Position numbers and translations under genes: made by a program | Notes under the pieces: model-generated | What the model saw: the letters and a program-made list of their open reading frames with translations, nothing else | Database searches by the model: none | Told to the model about the DNA's origin: nothing | Assembly: GCF_028583545.1 (NCBI RefSeq) | Contig: NZ_CP087106.1 | Location: 806,001-870,000 of the forward strand | Reading direction: 5' to 3' | DNA from: Methylobacterium sp. NMS14P | Lineage (GTDB): Bacteria; Pseudomonadota; Alphaproteobacteria; Rhizobiales; Beijerinckiaceae | DNA length: 64,000 nt | Part shown: piece after piece, positions 63,845 to 64,000 of the stretch | Position numbering within the stretch: the stretch's first letter is position 1 | Layout of the letters: each line of letters begins with the position of its first letter

Positions 63845-64000
63845 CTAGCGCGTGACGGCGGTCGCGGGCTCGGCGCGCCGCCCGGCCCGGGCGACCGCCA
63901 GCGTCAGGATCGCCGACAGGACCAGCAGGCCGGCCACGAACATCAGGCCGCCCGCGAAGCTGCCGGTGCGGTCCTTGATCCAGCCGATCACCCAGGGGCC
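63845..64000 (-). CDS. MFS transporter, C-terminal fragment (runs off the window)
   Basis: Last 51 residues of a membrane transporter: PWVIGWIKDRTGSFAGGLMF, a long hydrophobic helix, and a short basic tail. The GPWVIGWIKDRTGSF motif is typical of the anion:cation symporter (ACS) branch of the MFS, which carries tartrate, phthalate and related acids. It lies upstream of the tartrate-dehydrogenase-like gene on the same strand. Confidence 0.75.
   Translation of the reverse strand, partial: GPWVIGWIKDRTGSFAGGLMFVAGLLVLSAILTLAVARAGRRAEPATAVTR

Overview
This 64 kb window looks like a piece of an alphaproteobacterial chromosome, most like Methylobacterium or a close relative in the Rhizobiales (Hyphomicrobiales). 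The base composition is very GC-rich and codon third positions are strongly G/C. The F-type ATP synthase has split b and b' subunits. A CcrM-type GANTC methyltransferase and a DivL-like pseudo-histidine kinase (tyrosine in place of the phospho-histidine) belong to the alphaproteobacterial CtrA cell-cycle network. The genus is an inference from remembered protein similarity; no methylotrophy genes lie in the window. Most genes are core housekeeping. I see no prophage, complete insertion sequence, CRISPR array or recognisable defence island.

Layout. 1-2.4 kb: start of the ATP synthase Fo operon (atpI-B-E-F'-F, minus strand) behind a good sigma70-type promoter. 2.5-8.2 kb: DsbA-like thiol oxidoreductase, DUF721 protein, MutY, CcrM, an RlpA-like protein, a PHA-granule-family protein and a proline-rich small protein. 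8.3-18.8 kb: ABC-F ATPase, M32 carboxypeptidase, an SbcCD-like (YhaN/YhaO) nuclease pair, an endo/exonuclease-phosphatase protein and a cardiolipin synthase. 18.9-30.6 kb: enoyl-CoA hydratase, uracil-DNA glycosylase, ferrochelatase, a parvulin divergent from secA, then bioD and kup. 30.9-37.1 kb: CsbD-like protein, ahcY behind a perfect 8-2-8 palindromic operator, DivL and an MFS transporter. 37.6-45.4 kb: tolQRAB, ybgC and ruvB, interrupted by a DUF4142 gene and an opposite-strand HpcH/HpaI aldolase; pal is not beside tolB. 45.6-56.8 kb: small secreted proteins, a GGDEF protein with a dead receiver, a LuxR-type regulator, topoisomerase IB, glycosyltransferase, ETF-beta-type lysine methyltransferase, FMN reductase, cytochrome b561, a tandem Inh-domain protein, a 2-hydroxyacid dehydrogenase and leuC. 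56.9-59.6 kb: tRNA-Leu(CAG) followed by 2.6 kb of gene-poor sequence with terminators, a frameshifted small gene, two tiny genes and a repeat. 59.6-64 kb: GFA protein, a three-gene DCC operon, a zinc-ribbon membrane protein and a tartrate/malate-type dehydrogenase beside the end of an MFS transporter.

Most noteworthy. (1) The only two near-perfect CtrA boxes (TTAA-N7-TTAA, 7 of 8 bases) I could find lie upstream of ccrM and divL, and the divL upstream region also holds four GANTC sites in about 150 bp. (2) A dispersed intergenic repeat with matching ends occurs twice (a full 289-bp copy and a 154-bp internally deleted copy), both just after the stop codon of a minus-strand gene. (3) The ahcY palindrome fits a SahR-type operator. 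Coordinates are hand-derived from the sequence; family names rest on visible motifs and length, not on database searches.
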